A stretch of 64,000 nucleotides of DNA, taken from NCBI GenBank assembly GCA_963969495.1, contig OZ018328.1, positions 7,353,331 through 7,417,330 of the forward strand, read 5' to 3'. The first letter of the stretch is position 1. Every line of letters starts with the position of its first letter. The translations under genes and the position numbers were made by a program. Origin of the DNA: Ceratothoa steindachneri (lineage: Eukaryota; Arthropoda; Malacostraca; Isopoda; Cymothoidae). The notes beneath the pieces were generated by a model. The model worked only from the letters and a program-made list of their open reading frames with translations. It was not told the origin of the DNA and did no database searches. Positions 35,814-48,181 of this stretch are shown in pieces.

Positions 35814-35869
<56 letters not shown>
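35814..35869. repeat. (TA)n tract
   Basis: TA repeats between the inverted PLE arm and the tail of PLE-B copy 2. Confidence 0.98.
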
Positions 35870-36585
<716 letters not shown>

Positions 36586-36597
36586 TTAAATTGGAAT

Positions 36598-36765
36598 AAT
36601 CAATGTGGCCACGCTCGGCGGCGAGCACGATCTCCAGGCGAGACATGAAGGCCGCGCACACAATTGCGGACGAAGTCCTTCCTCATGTTGGCCCACACGC
36701 GGTTGGCGGAGGACTTGAGCTCGTCCACGTTGTTGTGGCGGACCTTGAATTGAGACGGTGTTTAT
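36598..36765 (-). pseudogene. Mariner-2 family C-terminal fragment
   Basis: The plus strand reads caatgtggccacgctcggcg, then gacgaagtccttcctcatgt, then cgttgttgtggcggacctt; the element at 1600-1745 has caatgtggccgccctcggca, gacgaagtccttcctcatac and cgttgacgtttattc. On the minus strand it encodes the transposase C-terminus (SSANRVWANMRKDFVRN type). It is joined to gypsy sequence at about 36768. Confidence 0.75.
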
Positions 36766-36767
36766 AT

Positions 36768-37262
36768 GAGTTTTTCAACAACCTTGTGAGAGGTATGAGA
36801 GTAATGGTGGCTTGTTTTATGAATCTTTTAAGGAAATTGGCTAAATCAAGAATTCATAGTAACTATGAAACTATTTTACTGTGGTAGGCCTAGAATAACC
36901 CATAATCTTATCCTCATCTGGGGATATGCCTAAATTGATAGCCTAAAATGTTAAGTGAATCTAGCAAAATATGCACGTGGCAATGTTGATTTGCAAACCG
37001 TGCAATTTCCTCCTTACAAAGACCTGTTGCAAATGTTGAGCCTCGTTTTCACTTGCAAGGAACAAATCATCAAGATAGATAAAAATGAAGATAGGATCAC
37101 CAAGAAAATTATTAATAAAACGCTGAAAAGTTTGAGAGAAATTTCAAATACTTTGGCTAATCACAATTTAATCAGCAAATCATCCCCCGATGAGGAGTTT
37201 AAATTCCAGGAGCGTTTGATGACAAACGTGAGAGGAGAGAGAAAGAGGGTGACCTTTTCCAG
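36768..37262 (-). pseudogene. Ty3/gypsy reverse transcriptase fragment
   Basis: Read on the minus strand: FSQTFQRFINNFLGDPIFIF, IYLDDLFLASENEAQHL (37085-37035), then after a frameshift RRKLHGLQINI, GISPDEDKI, RPTTVK, and FIKQATITLIPLTRLLKN (36830-36780). YLDD is the RT catalytic box; the block after it matches the gypsy pattern ending in FYRRFI...A.PL..LLK. Several stops. The gag, protease and integrase are absent. Confidence 0.75.
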
Positions 37263-39959
37263 GCAGGAGGCAGACTAAATTTATTTGCGGAGCATATATC
37301 CTCAAAGGAATTTTCCTTTAGAATGTAAAAATCTGTATTTGTCTCATTTCGACATTTTTCTACTTATGAGAGGTTTGGGATTTTTTTTAAATCGATCACA
37401 TGATCTTCTTTTTCGCGATGTTTCACCACATCACTACTATATCATATCAAATAAAGATCTCGTTTATACTGGGTTATTCTTCGTTCAAACTCAATACTTT
37501 CATCTAAGTATTGAAATTCGTAAACTACAGAATTACGTAAACACAACCTCTAGCAGATTCTGATTTTGTAATTGTCTTTTGAGAAAAACAAATCATAGTA
37601 ACACGAATGTATTATGTAAAATTTCAAAATGGGATGATAGCACAATATTACGGACTAGGGGGAAAATCATAGCGACTGTAAACTGGCAAAAATACGAGTA
37701 GAAAAGTCTGTCGAGAATAGAGGTTCCTTGCCGCCATGTGCCCCGTCGAAACCACGAGGTGAGGCAACGCCGAGCGACAGCCGTGGGAACAGTCTGAATA
37801 TCAAACTGCTTTCAGCGATAAGAGAGAGATTAGAATGTCAAACGCGCGCCTCTGTTACCCCCCGGGGCGTTATCAAGAAACCCACGTGGGTGTAATTCCC
37901 ATCCCTCAGCGCCGTGTTTGATCAAGCAGAGGCTGCTCCCATCAATTGGCCTGTGGTAGTAACGGTTCCGGCTGGTCCATATATATATATATTGTTGGTC
38001 CCAATGGGGCATCGACAGTATAGGCCTGCCACTCTCAACGAGACACTTCTCCGTTTCCCTATGATCCCGATGGCAAGAATTATACCGAAGGATCTCAGCC
38101 ACAGTCAATTGGCCCATCCTTGGTTCGGTATATTTCGTTTGACACCAATGCTCCCCGCAGTTAGTGTTACTACTAGAAGTAAACTCCCTGCGGTTAAAGT
38201 CACTCGAATAACCAACCGTTCCCCGTTTCATCTCTTAAATCTTCGACCCAAGCCAGGCTGAGACGAATCATCTGTGGCATCCTTGCCAGTCATCCCTAAC
38301 TGTGTACATACGTAGCAAGGCTCGTTATAACCTCCCGAATACTCACGTAGAGCTCGCCCCTGTTCGCTCCAAGTAGCTCTGTTAGATCGATTACTGTAAA
38401 CATCGAGCATCCATTGTCATTATTTCATTCTAAATATTTATTGTGCATTCTATGTAAATTATTAAAGTATATTTTTGTTTTAACCTCTTCATAAGCCTTA
38501 TAGCCCACAGCCTTCATTAGTTTAGTAACGGCCAACCGCACTCTATTGTTTGTTATTTAAATTCTTTGCACTTATTTTGGGAAGGTTGTTCTCCCTTCCC
38601 CTACTTCTACTCCCATTTCTGTTGCGACCAGAATTGAGCCAATGTCACTCATTTGACCTTGAGCGCCGACTTATTTCGGGTAGAAGTAAACATATATGTT
38701 TGTGGTCATTCTACGACAAAGGCAAATTGATCGGAAATATGGCAAGTATACGGTTATGCATAAAGGTCATATTCATCTACGAAGAGCGTACAATATGTAT
38801 AGTCAAATTTTAAACACTTAAGATGAAAAGGGATGTAGGTGACTTAATCTCAAATGATCTAAATTTTTCGAAACAATGCCCTGTAGCGCCACAGAAGGCG
38901 GTTGGGATTCTTGGATAGATACCTAGACATGTTGCGTTAAATCGATAGATATTATTTTTTCCTAATATAAAGCACCTCTAAGACCTTGTTTGCAGTACCT
39001 GGTGCCTTTCTGTTCTTCATCTATTCGAAAACACATCGTAATATTGGACCGCTACCATTGTCATGCGATAAAACTAATTCGTGAACTAGGAAATAGATCG
39101 TACGAAGAACAACCGAGGAACCTCGATTTACTTCCAACGGAAGATTGAAAAATACCCATCTACACACCAGTTAATAAAGTCACCGTAACTAAGCGTTTTT
39201 ATTTGTAATATCTCATTAATAAAGGCCAATTGAGATTGAAAACGGCCATTAGCTAATAAGAGCTTGTCACTAAATTCCCTAATATTTGGTTAGGCGCCAC
39301 CAGCACAATTACTCATCCACTAATTGAGTTATAAATGTTACATGAGGAAAAATAAAATCCTAAAATTGTTTCTCAAATCCACAGTTCTACTAAACTCATC
39401 AGGCATTGCGAAAAGGGACATCATACATGGATACGATTTATGTTGGCTGGGGCCTTGCCTCCCTTGCTTGCTTTCATTTTGTTTTCTGATAAGGAATCTC
39501 GCTGAATACTAAAGGAAAAGACACGACCTAATTCGGCCCAATCGTCAACTACTTGCAAGCTACCTTGGGTCAAATCCTGAAGAGATCCATTCACACCATC
39601 TCTCAATTGACGATGGATGATGGTAATCATTGATCAAAAACACCTTGTGCAAGCCTAAAGGCGAATCTATTCTTCCAAAACAAAATCCCCAAGCCAGGTG
39701 ACCTTGAAAGGAACGTTATGTCTCTTATATTTGTTATGGTGGGTAATGTCGAAACAATACTCGTTTCAAGGTTACAATAAGACCTCATTCAATTTAAGCC
39801 TCTATCACCTTTTTATTCGACAGCGCTCCCCAATATAAAATATAATTAATTTAAACTAAAATATAATTTTCTCGGAAAATGTACGCAGCCAACTTGTTGA
39901 ATTTTTTTAAAGTATTAGTCAGGTTCGCTAATATAAATTATGACTCAATATTTGAGCTA
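37263..39959. other. Long unassigned region
   Basis: I recognise no gene with confidence. On the minus strand near 38330-38290 the sequence reads NEPCYVCTQLGMTGKDA, which vaguely recalls a retroelement zinc knuckle lacking its last Cys. A short (TA)n of 14 bases interrupts open minus and plus frames near 37980. A 69-codon open minus stretch at 39421-39630 has no match I can name. This and 9846-12189 are the likeliest places for unique host sequence. Confidence 0.35.
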
Positions 39960-40130
39960 GATAGTTGAGTGCCCACTAGAAATAAAGATTTTAAGCTAGT
40001 AAACAAACTATTTATCGCTACAATATGCACACAATTTCTTTTCTTATAAAATAAGACGAACGTGGAATAAATTAACCTTTAAAGTCGATGATAACATTCA
40101 AGTAAACATGCTCAAGAATTGAGTCGTAAA
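39960..40130 (+). pseudogene. CR1-like LINE C-terminal scrap
   Basis: Plus strand: VPTRNKDFKLVNKLFIAT, then AHNFFSYKIRRTWNKLTFKV. The intact LINE at 40970-42436 ends NFFSYKIVNIWNQLTEEVV, so this is the same C-terminal block (FFSYK..WN.L) of a related element. Followed by AT-rich sequence. Confidence 0.6.
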
Positions 40131-40969
40131 TATTACTTCAAAATATAACTTTACAGAAATAAGAATCTTTAAATTAATTCTATATTCATATCCTCTCTTC
40201 CTTTTACTTATTTCTTCACCTATGGCTGCTATCCTTTTCCCTCTTTTTGAGCTAACCTCGAGTGGATCTTTGCGTTACTGGAGAGCATTAATACCCCTTT
40301 CCCCTTTTGGGAGATGTTTCTTATGCAAATCACTTTCATTCCCAAATTAGTCTGCTTCTTTTTTGACATTTAATCATAATATCTCTTTCTTTGTATGTTC
40401 CTTCTCTCATTCTTTCCCACGCTTTGATAAACCGACATATAAATAAAAGATGGCGTTAACCCCCACCCCTACTCTTCAAACACCTGTGAGTGCCATCTCA
40501 CTTAAATTCTTCACTGCCACTAATCGCCTGATCATGAACGGTGACAAGTCGTCTCCACCGAGCGGCCGCTCCTCGGATTTCATCGGGTCACCGGGCAAAT
40601 GCGAGTATCGAATTTCGGTTCTTATCAACGGAATGCGTCGGGAGAGAGAGGGAGAGAGAGAGAGAGTTACAAGGAGTTACAAGGAAAGATAGTACCTCAG
40701 AAGACTAAGTTAGTCCATACCGAGGAGGTACTCATTTAATATTGATATTCAATCTACTCGTCATAGAAATAGTATAGTAAAGTTCAAGGCTCTCCCCTCC
40801 CACCTCTCCCGCCCGATCTTTCGGGCAATGAAAGATGAAAAGATACCCGCTGTGCTAGAAAAAAAGTACACAAACAGGAATTTCGACAGGAAAGCAGAAA
40901 TGCATTTCTACATTATTATTTTTCTTTTAATATTCTTAATCTAATTATTTTCAGTGTAATCTTATGTTT
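40131..40969. other. Unassigned region with an 80-codon frame
   Basis: An ATG-started frame at 40450-40692 in locally GC-richer DNA ends in an Arg/Glu-rich stretch made by a GA repeat; I do not recognise it. The final 120 bases are probably the 3' end of the LINE that follows on the minus strand. Confidence 0.35.
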
Positions 40970-42436
40970 TTAGTATGTAAGCGTATTTATGATTTTATCT
41001 AACCTCCTTTTAAACGCCTCGACACTGGGGCTCGAAACGACCTCTTCCGTTAACTGATTCCAAATATTTACTATTTTATACGAAAAGAAATTACCGCATA
41101 CATTCAATTTGTATTTTGGAGGGATTAGCTTCATACTGTTATTCCTTGTTACATTTCTGTTGAACTCGAACCAGATTGAGTAATCCACATTATCAATTCT
41201 ATTTAGTATTTTATATACTTGAATCAACTGGCCTCGTACACGTCTAGTTTCCAACTTGTAAAGGTTTAGCTTGTCTATTCGTGTTTCATAACTATAATTT
41301 CTTAACGAAGGTATCATTTTAGTAGCTGTGGCCTGAACTCTTTCTAATCTTTCAATGTCTTTTCTGAAGGAGGGTGACCAAGCCTGCGCACAGTATTCCG
41401 AATGGGGTCTCACTAGGGCGTTATACAGGTTGATTACAGTTGTATCGCTTTTATAAGTGATTTGTCTCTTTATATAACCTAGTATCTTCCGCGCTTTCTT
41501 TTCAACATTGACGCACTGTCGAGTGAACTTGAGATCGTTTGTGACATAGATACCGAGATCTTTTTCGATTTCTGATTCTGTTATTGTTTCGCTCTCGAGT
41601 TTGTAATCTGCCTTAGGATTTTTGTGACCAATGTGCATTACTTTACATTTCTCCAGGTTAAGGGGAAGTTTCCACTTCCTAGACCATTCACTTATGTGAT
41701 CAATGTCACTCTGAAAATCTAGTCTATCTTGCTCGGTGACTATGCTTTTACCCAGTTTACAATCGTCGGCGAATTTTGAGATTTTAGAAATTATTCCAAC
41801 GTCTATGTCATTCACATATATAATGAAGAGCAAGGGTCCCAAGACCGATCCCTGGGGAACTCCACTAGTTACAGCTTTCCAATTGGACTCTTCTCCATTA
41901 ATCACTACTCTTTGCTTACGATCGCTAAGCCAATCTTCAATCCAATTTGCTAATTTTCCACGTATTCCTAAGGCTCTGACTTTACACATTAGTTCCTTGT
42001 GTGGGACTTTATCGAAGGCATTTTTAAAATCTAGATACAAAATGTCTACAGATCTATCACTATCATGAATTTTATTAATGTAATGTAAAAACTCTAATAA
42101 ATTGGTAAGACAGGACCTATGCTTCCTAAATCCATGCTGCGTGTTGAATAGCAGTTCGTTTGTTTCTAGATGGCTCACTATTTTATCTGCAATAATACGC
42201 TCTAGCATCTTGCCTACCACCGATGTCAGGCTTATTGGTCGATAATTACTTGGTAAATCTTTTCGTCCTTTTTTGAATATTGGCGTGACATTAGCTAGTT
42301 TCCAGTCTTGAGGAACAGCCCCAGCTTCAAGGGATAAATTGAAGATGTACGTTAATTGATCCACTAGAACATCCTTTAATTCTTTTATTATTCTTGGCAC
42401 TAGTTTGTCAGGCCCGGGGGATTTGAATCTCTTCAT
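40970..42436 (-). CDS. CR1/Jockey-like LINE reverse transcriptase, open frame
   Basis: A 488-codon uninterrupted frame, open further upstream to about 42482 (ECTGIDVEIAIDKM). It copies element RNA at the target site. RT motifs in order: KSPGPD (residues 5-10), NYRPISLTS (64-72), GFRKHRSC (102-109), LYLDFKNAFDKVPH with the first catalytic Asp (133-146), SGVPQGSVLGPLLF (181-194), FADDCKLG with the catalytic pair (212-219), PLNLEKCKVMHIG (248-260) and LGIYVTNDLKF (284-294). The C-terminus has FFSYKIVNIWNQL and ends RRLDKIINTLTY. The endonuclease and any ORF1 are missing because the 5' side is cut at a long (GA)n tract. Full-length frame and intact motifs suggest a young copy. Confidence 0.9.
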   Translation of the reverse strand: MKRFKSPGPDKLVPRIIKELKDVLVDQLTYIFNLSLEAGAVPQDWKLANVTPIFKKGRKDLPSNYRPISLTSVVGKMLERIIADKIVSHLETNELLFNTQHGFRKHRSCLTNLLEFLHYINKIHDSDRSVDILYLDFKNAFDKVPHKELMCKVRALGIRGKLANWIEDWLSDRKQRVVINGEESNWKAVTSGVPQGSVLGPLLFIIYVNDIDVGIISKISKFADDCKLGKSIVTEQDRLDFQSDIDHISEWSRKWKLPLNLEKCKVMHIGHKNPKADYKLESETITESEIEKDLGIYVTNDLKFTRQCVNVEKKARKILGYIKRQITYKSDTTVINLYNALVRPHSEYCAQAWSPSFRKDIERLERVQATATKMIPSLRNYSYETRIDKLNLYKLETRRVRGQLIQVYKILNRIDNVDYSIWFEFNRNVTRNNSMKLIPPKYKLNVCGNFFSYKIVNIWNQLTEEVVSSPSVEAFKRRLDKIINTLTY

Positions 42437-42492
42437 TTTATCTATTGCTATTTCTACATCAATCCCCGTGCATTCAATATTTTCTAGTGAGT

Positions 42493-42565
<73 letters not shown>

Positions 42566-42566
42566 A

Positions 42567-42664
<98 letters not shown>

Positions 42665-42690
42665 AAAACAGAGAGAGAGAGAGAGAGCTC
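42493..42690. repeat. (GA)n tract
   Basis: About 200 bp of GA repeats with a few AGA/AAA interruptions; it abuts the truncated 5' end of the LINE. 42691-43105 is otherwise unassigned. Confidence 0.97.
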
Positions 42691-43105
42691 TTAAATCACC
42701 TACATCGTGATAGTTTAAGAATCAGGTCCTTTGATTGAAATACCTTTCAGTATATTATTATGTCAGTTAAATGCACCATCTTTGCTTTTTTTCAGTAATG
42801 GATTTTTATTAATATTAGTATCAATTTGATTGATATTAGTCTCGATTAGGATCGACTTCACGTCGGTTGTCATACTCTGCAGCTACCCGTGGGTCGGCTC
42901 CCATGTTAAACTGTTCTTTTGCCACTGAGAAATAAAATACCTCAAAATGAGGGCAGATTGGTGATAAAACACTTACGCAAATTATTATTATTTTTATTAT
43001 TACTGTTTCTGGTGAACCACATAAGAATTTTTTTTCCAATTGCCTCAGTTCCGAAATTCTTTTTTGCTTCTTTGTCGACCGAAATATTGTTCCTTTCGAC
43101 TCTTG

Positions 43106-43815
43106 ATTTTGTTTGGAGAAGAAAAGGAAGTCAGAAGCAGCAAAAGGATGTCTGAAGGAATAAAAGGAAATCTGAAGGATCAAAAGGAAGTAGGCAGCTA
43201 AATTAAGTCTGGAGAACAATAGGAAGTCAAAAGGGCCAAGAGCAAGTCTAAAAGAGAAAAAAGTCTTAAGATTCCAAAGAAAGTCAGAAATAGCAAAAGG
43301 AAGTCTGAAGGAGCAAAAGACTATGTTAAAGAGCAAAACAAAATTTGAAGGATCAAAAGGAAGTGTGAAGGAACAAAACAAAGTCTGAAGCAAATAAAGG
43401 AAGTCTGAAGGAGATAAAGGAAGTTTGCAGGAACAATAGGAAGTCTGAAGCAGCAAAAGGAAGTTGGAAGGGGTAAATGGAAGTGTGAAGGTTCAAAAGG
43501 AAGTTTGAATGAGCAAAAGAAAGTCTGAAGAAACCAAAGGAAATCTAAAAGAGCAAAAGGAAGTCTGAAAGAGCGAAAGGAAATCTGAAAGAGCAAAAAA
43601 AAGTCTGAAAGAGCTAAAGAAAGTCTGAAGGAGAAAAATGAAGTCAGATGGAGCAAAGGAAGTTTCAAGGAGCAAAAGAAAGTTTGCAGTAGAAAAAGGA
43701 AGTCTGAATGAGGAAAAAAAAGTCTGAAAGATCAAGAGGAAGTCTGTTGCAACAAAGGAAGTCTGAAAGATCAAGAGGACGTCTGATGCAACAAAAGAAG
43801 TCTAAAGGAGCATTA
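43106..43815. repeat. 20-bp purine-strand minisatellite, about 35 units
   Basis: Unit gaagtctgaaggagcaaaag, 20 bases, diverged between units. The plus strand is almost all purine apart from the TCT of each unit. Because 20 is not divisible by three, every minus frame is open for long stretches and repeats every 20 residues (60 bases); these open frames are by-products, not genes. The left part (to 43340) is more degenerate. Confidence 0.93.
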
Positions 43816-43919
43816 ATTTAGCGTTATGAAGGTTAATTTTTGCGCTCCTACTCTCCTCTGAAAATAATGATATTTTTCCTTTTTCTAAAGATTTTTATAA
43901 GATTTTCCAATAAGTTTAA

Positions 43920-45010
43920 TATTTAAGTGCTACAAGTACAACGAACACACTCCCGCGACATGCCCGAATGCGACAACTCTGCACTGTTCTGTGTGCGCCG
44001 AACACGGTCACACCTGGCGTGACTGCAAAAAATGAGGTACAGAAGAAGTGACTTAACTGTGATGGCACACACAGGGCAATGTCCATGAGCTGTCCAGTAA
44101 AGAAAGGGCAAATTAAAATCCCAAAACAAAAGAGCAATAAAGAAGAGGAGAGAAAGGCCAACGCCACTTAGGCAAATGTTGCCAAGGCCGCTGTCGCCGA
44201 AAATAGTATGGCCGCAAAGCCAATCTCTCTCCAAATAGAAAAGGAAAAGTCAACGAAAATAATGTGTTGCATATATTATGCAAACATTGTAAACCTAACG
44301 TGACTTAGCCCCTTTGCGAAGGAAATGAAGAATATGCTGGTGATAAAAGGCATGAAAGAAATGTGGTTTCCCGAAAACCCTCCATTGGACGAAATCCTTC
44401 GAGTAAACCCCCATCCCACGAGGGAGAAAACCTGCCAGAAAGTCCCGGCACCGAGCAATGCCCTCTCACGGGATACTCGGATCCAGGCTATGGCAGCGAG
44501 GCAAAGTGATAATGCAAACAAAAATACTACTGCAAATACAAAACTACCTACAAATCCACGTGAGGAATGGATGGCTGCACCAGCTGTAAGGCCTAAAAAG
44601 GTGGAGCATTCTCCCCTTTCAAAAAAGGCCTCGCAGTCATGTTGTCCAAGTACATCCTCATCCTCAAAAAGTAGAGACCAGGTATATGTATTATTCGAAG
44701 GTGCTCACCTTCCGAGTATACGCTGCCGAAAGCGACCAATTTCCAACGGATGCAGACCCAGAAGAAATTGTCGATGGTCTGAAGACCGGACACTTCAAAT
44801 GAGACTACTCTGATTACACCCTGGGATAACTGGTGGAAGAGGCCTTCCTTCGTGGATGTGTGAAGTTCTGATCCGACGCTTTTGTTTGTACGTACTCTGA
44901 GTTCCATAAGAAAAGATCCGGCAAGGGGAAGACTCCACCGTCCATCCCCCAATGAGCAAAGTAGAGCGAGGATAAACTTGTTCTTACGCAAACAACTACG
45001 CTACACTGTG
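43920..45010 (+). pseudogene. LINE ORF1 (gag-like) remnant with zinc knuckles
   Basis: Plus strand: KCYKYNEHTPATCPNATTLH is a damaged first knuckle, CSVCAEHGHTWRDCK a perfect CX2CX4HX4C knuckle, and CDGTHTGQCP the remnant of a third (43925-44090). A 162-codon open frame at 44325-44813 follows, Lys/Pro/Ser rich, including NPREEWMAAPAVRPKKVEHS. A C-terminal part reads DADPEEIVDGLKTGHFK and ends KTPPSIPQ near 44953. Three tandem knuckles in a gag-like ORF1 are typical of Jockey/I-type LINEs. The endonuclease/RT frame is not present downstream. 45011-46200 shows nothing else except a C-run at 45978. Confidence 0.6.
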
Positions 45011-46237
45011 AGTGTAGTGTCATAAGTTTCTCCGTAATATGAAATTCACCTTACCAAGATAATGAAAACTTACCTAATATGACAAAAATAGGCCGACTTT
45101 AATCATCCCAATTAAGACCAACCATAGTAGCGGAAAAAACAGTTTGGTACAAAGGCTTCCATGTAACTACTCGATATTACCACAAATATAAATACTACAA
45201 ATAAATTATAAACAATGCCAGATATACCCTTTCACCTTGGACCTATCGTTATCATTATTTTCTTTAAATAATTTTAAAAAATTTCCGACATCCATAGATA
45301 ACCTTTCACCAGGGATAACAAAAATTTTGAACTCTGACTAAACTATTTCTTTTTTAGCCTTTCAAAATTTTCACCACTATTCTCTTTCTCACTATTTCGT
45401 TATATTACTCTATCCATATTTCTACCTTTAATATGTCCTATGTCCAATTTCCAATGTTCACCATACTGCAGTGAAGGTCGAATTTTCAATACTCTGCTTT
45501 TACTGAGATTCAGATCGGAATTCATTTTTCTACATTTTAATTAGTAATGGACGTTGAGCATCGCTGATGAAAAAACAGCATAACCGGATTCTTTTTGTGA
45601 ATTTTTATTCACATTTAAAAAAGAGAGATAATTTTTTTTTCATTCGGAAATGGATACAATTAAATGAAGGCTTAAAAGCCTCATTGCTCCCGTACATCGA
45701 CTAACGTAAGAACCTACCTCAGATGTCTGCCATTCATTAATTTCGTCTTGACTATGCCAGACACTTGGAATTGGCATAATTAAGGGTTCATGTGGAAACT
45801 GGTTTGACGACTGCGGAAGAAGGGGTCAGAAATTTTCCTGATACGGGGCTTAGCTGACGCCTTCGGGTGGAGGAGTAATCTTCACATCCGAGGGACCGAC
45901 CGTCTCTATGTATGTTGGAAGAGGTTATCGCGCAGTTAATTCGGTCGCTACTTTCATTAAAGTCCACCATGATTCACCCCCCCCCCCCCGCATTTGTGGT
46001 GCCCAAACTGGACGCATCCCATCCATCCATTATCACCGATCATCCCGGCAGTATCCGAGTGGGGGGACCAACTGGAAAATGGGCGGGAGCGCTCATTTCA
46101 AATTTTTTCGGAACACACCGACGCAAACCCATACAAACTTTACCACTTCACCTCATTCACAATAAAAGAACATATTAATTACACCTTGTTTACAGAAAGA
46201 AGAAAATAAATCAAGAGGAAAAGGACGAAAGAAGACC

Positions 46238-47460
46238 ATGGAGACCCTCACTAAGAGGGCCTTCCTGAGGACAATACAAGGAATAAAGACCCCAGAAATG
46301 AGCAAGCTTTGCGAGACGCTGTACCCCGGACCTAAGGTAGCTCTCGTGAAGCTAATCGTTGTTTACTCTGGATTCATCGCTATTTGTGCCGAAACCAGAG
46401 ATGTGGACAGACTCCTATCAGAAGAGGGAGCAGAAATTCTAAAGTTCATCGGCCTCGAGGCAAAGAACCTCCACACGTGGCAGCTAACCGAAGTATAATC
46501 TGCCGCAACGTAGAGAGCTGGGTCGATGAACACTCACCCGACGAGCTAAAGCGAGGATATCGAGAAGCGCAATACGTGGGCAAAAGTTCGCAAAATAATT
46601 CAATTCCGTAAACACACTCACGTATTTCAAATAACGTTCACGGCCACTGATATGGCAAGGAAGGCAACGACGGACGGGCTCCTGGTATTTAACATGAGAA
46701 TATCGGGAGAAAACATCGAACAAGAAAAATACAATAGCATACAGATATGCTTTGTGTGCTATAAGCTCGAAACCAACACATCGACGAACTGCCTAAAATA
46801 AGGAAAGCTGTGGTGCAGCGAATACTCCACAGAAGGTCACCGCTTCGAGTCATGCTTGGAGAAGAAATGCATGAACTGCAAGGGCGGACATAGGACTATG
46901 GCCCTAAACTGCCCGAAACGGAAAGATATTATTAAGAAGATGGAGGAAGAAACTACAAAGACGAAACTTAACTCATACGCAAGTGCCGTGAGGAAAAGTG
47001 ATGAGATGCCAACAACGAGGGCATCCCCGTCAGAAATGAAGATTAAGAGCAACCTAACGGCAAAAATTCTTATTTTCATCACGCAGGCAAATATTGCTAA
47101 TGCAGTGAAACCTGGCTGCTATAACTATGTTCTGAATGCATTGCTAAAGGCAAATAACTTTCCTTCAGTCATTATGTCCGCCAATCCAGAATCCTCCAAG
47201 GCATTCAAGGAATCCGTGATCAGAAACAACACCCAAGTTTAATCTCGTCTTGAGGCCACAGTCGAAGCTCCCTCATCGGAAGAATCCGAAGAGGAAGACG
47301 ATGAAGAATCTACCTCTTCGGACAGTGACGAGAGCGTATGCACTCGTACACGAGCGACGAAGAATAAATCGAGAACTCCAAGGCCTCTTCCGAAGGGTGA
47401 GAAGCCTGGGCCCACCGAACCTTTCCCACAGGCCCAAAATAAAAATAAGAATAAGAGGAA
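46238..47460 (+). pseudogene. LINE ORF1 (gag-like) with three zinc knuckles, second copy
   Basis: Starts METLTKRAFLRTIQGIKTPE and keeps one frame for 86 codons. After frameshifts: LLVFNMRISGENIEQEKYNS leads into CFVCYKLETNTSTNC, a second CSEYSTEGHRFESC and a third CMNCKGGHRTMALNC (46748-46915), each of the CCHC knuckle type (second with one Cys changed). The next open part, 46856-47242, has KRKDIIKKMEEETTKTKLNS, a basic helix, then AKILIFITQANIANAVKPGC. It ends in an acidic Ser/Glu/Asp tract near 47275-47335. Layout equals the ORF1 protein of I-type LINEs: nucleic-acid binding, coats element RNA. Different sequence from the 43920-45010 copy. Confidence 0.65.
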
Positions 47461-48018
47461 ACATGGATACTTTACTGGACAGGAACATCGTCCAGCGAAT
47501 TGGCCCCGACTTCCCCACCTTTGTTAGAGGAAAAAGTGCCACAAAACCAGACATATGTCTGGCCAATAGTCAGTTGCCGTTCAATTACTACATGGAACCA
47601 GTCCAGGTACCATGTAGTGATCCTATTTGGATCCTTCTCACCATCAATAGGAATCCTATACAAATCCCAGCCGTAGTTAGAAAAAAAAAACTACCAAAAA
47701 GCAGACTGGGCAGGGTAGGCACGTCTCCTCTAAGACAATCATCCGCCAAACTTGGATGAGGCAATTCTCGAAGAGATCGACGAGGCACGTGACAGCGTTA
47801 ACAACCGTCTTATTAACGCGGATAGAGCCTGTATCCCTAAATCCGATCGAAAGCTTAGCAATTTAGTTTGTTTTTTACCAAACACATTCATTTAAAAAAC
47901 AGATGAATACTGGACAAGTAATCCACCATCTACAAGATGGAATAAAAAAGATAGAAGAAGAGAAAGTTGGCAAAGGAAATTAATTAAGGCAAAATACACA
48001 ATGGTCTTCAACAAAATT

Positions 48019-48021
<3 letters not shown>
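47461..48021. other. No recognised feature
   Basis: Continuation of ORF1-like composition to about 47760, then AT-rich. A short inverted repeat tggaaccagtccaggtacca surrounds 47594-47613. Confidence 0.35.

Positions 48022-48080
<59 letters not shown>
48022..48080. repeat. (TA)n tract
   Basis: Uninterrupted TA repeats. Confidence 0.98.
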
Positions 48081-48082
<2 letters not shown>

Positions 48083-48181
48083 AATGCTGTAGAAGAAAAC
48101 CATACTTGATTTAACATTTTTATTTTTACATATAAATGAGATTAAATATACATCATATATACGTAAGCATTGAATCAAAAC

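Noticed and set aside
36955..37278. 107-codon plus frame as a gene
   Set aside because: It is the antisense of a gypsy RT carrying the YLDD box on the minus strand.
38228..38410. Gag zinc knuckle in CYVCTQLGMTGKDA
   Set aside because: The last Cys is missing and no neighbouring retroelement domain supports it; kept only as a remark.
41736..42068. 110-codon plus frame inside the LINE
   Set aside because: Shadow of the intact minus-strand RT frame.
42445..42738. Arg/Glu-repeat open frame at 42445-42738
   Set aside because: It is the translation of the (GA)n tract.
42836..43774. Three overlapping Phe/Leu/Ser-rich minus frames that look like membrane proteins
   Set aside because: They are antisense readings of the 20-bp purine minisatellite and repeat every 20 residues.
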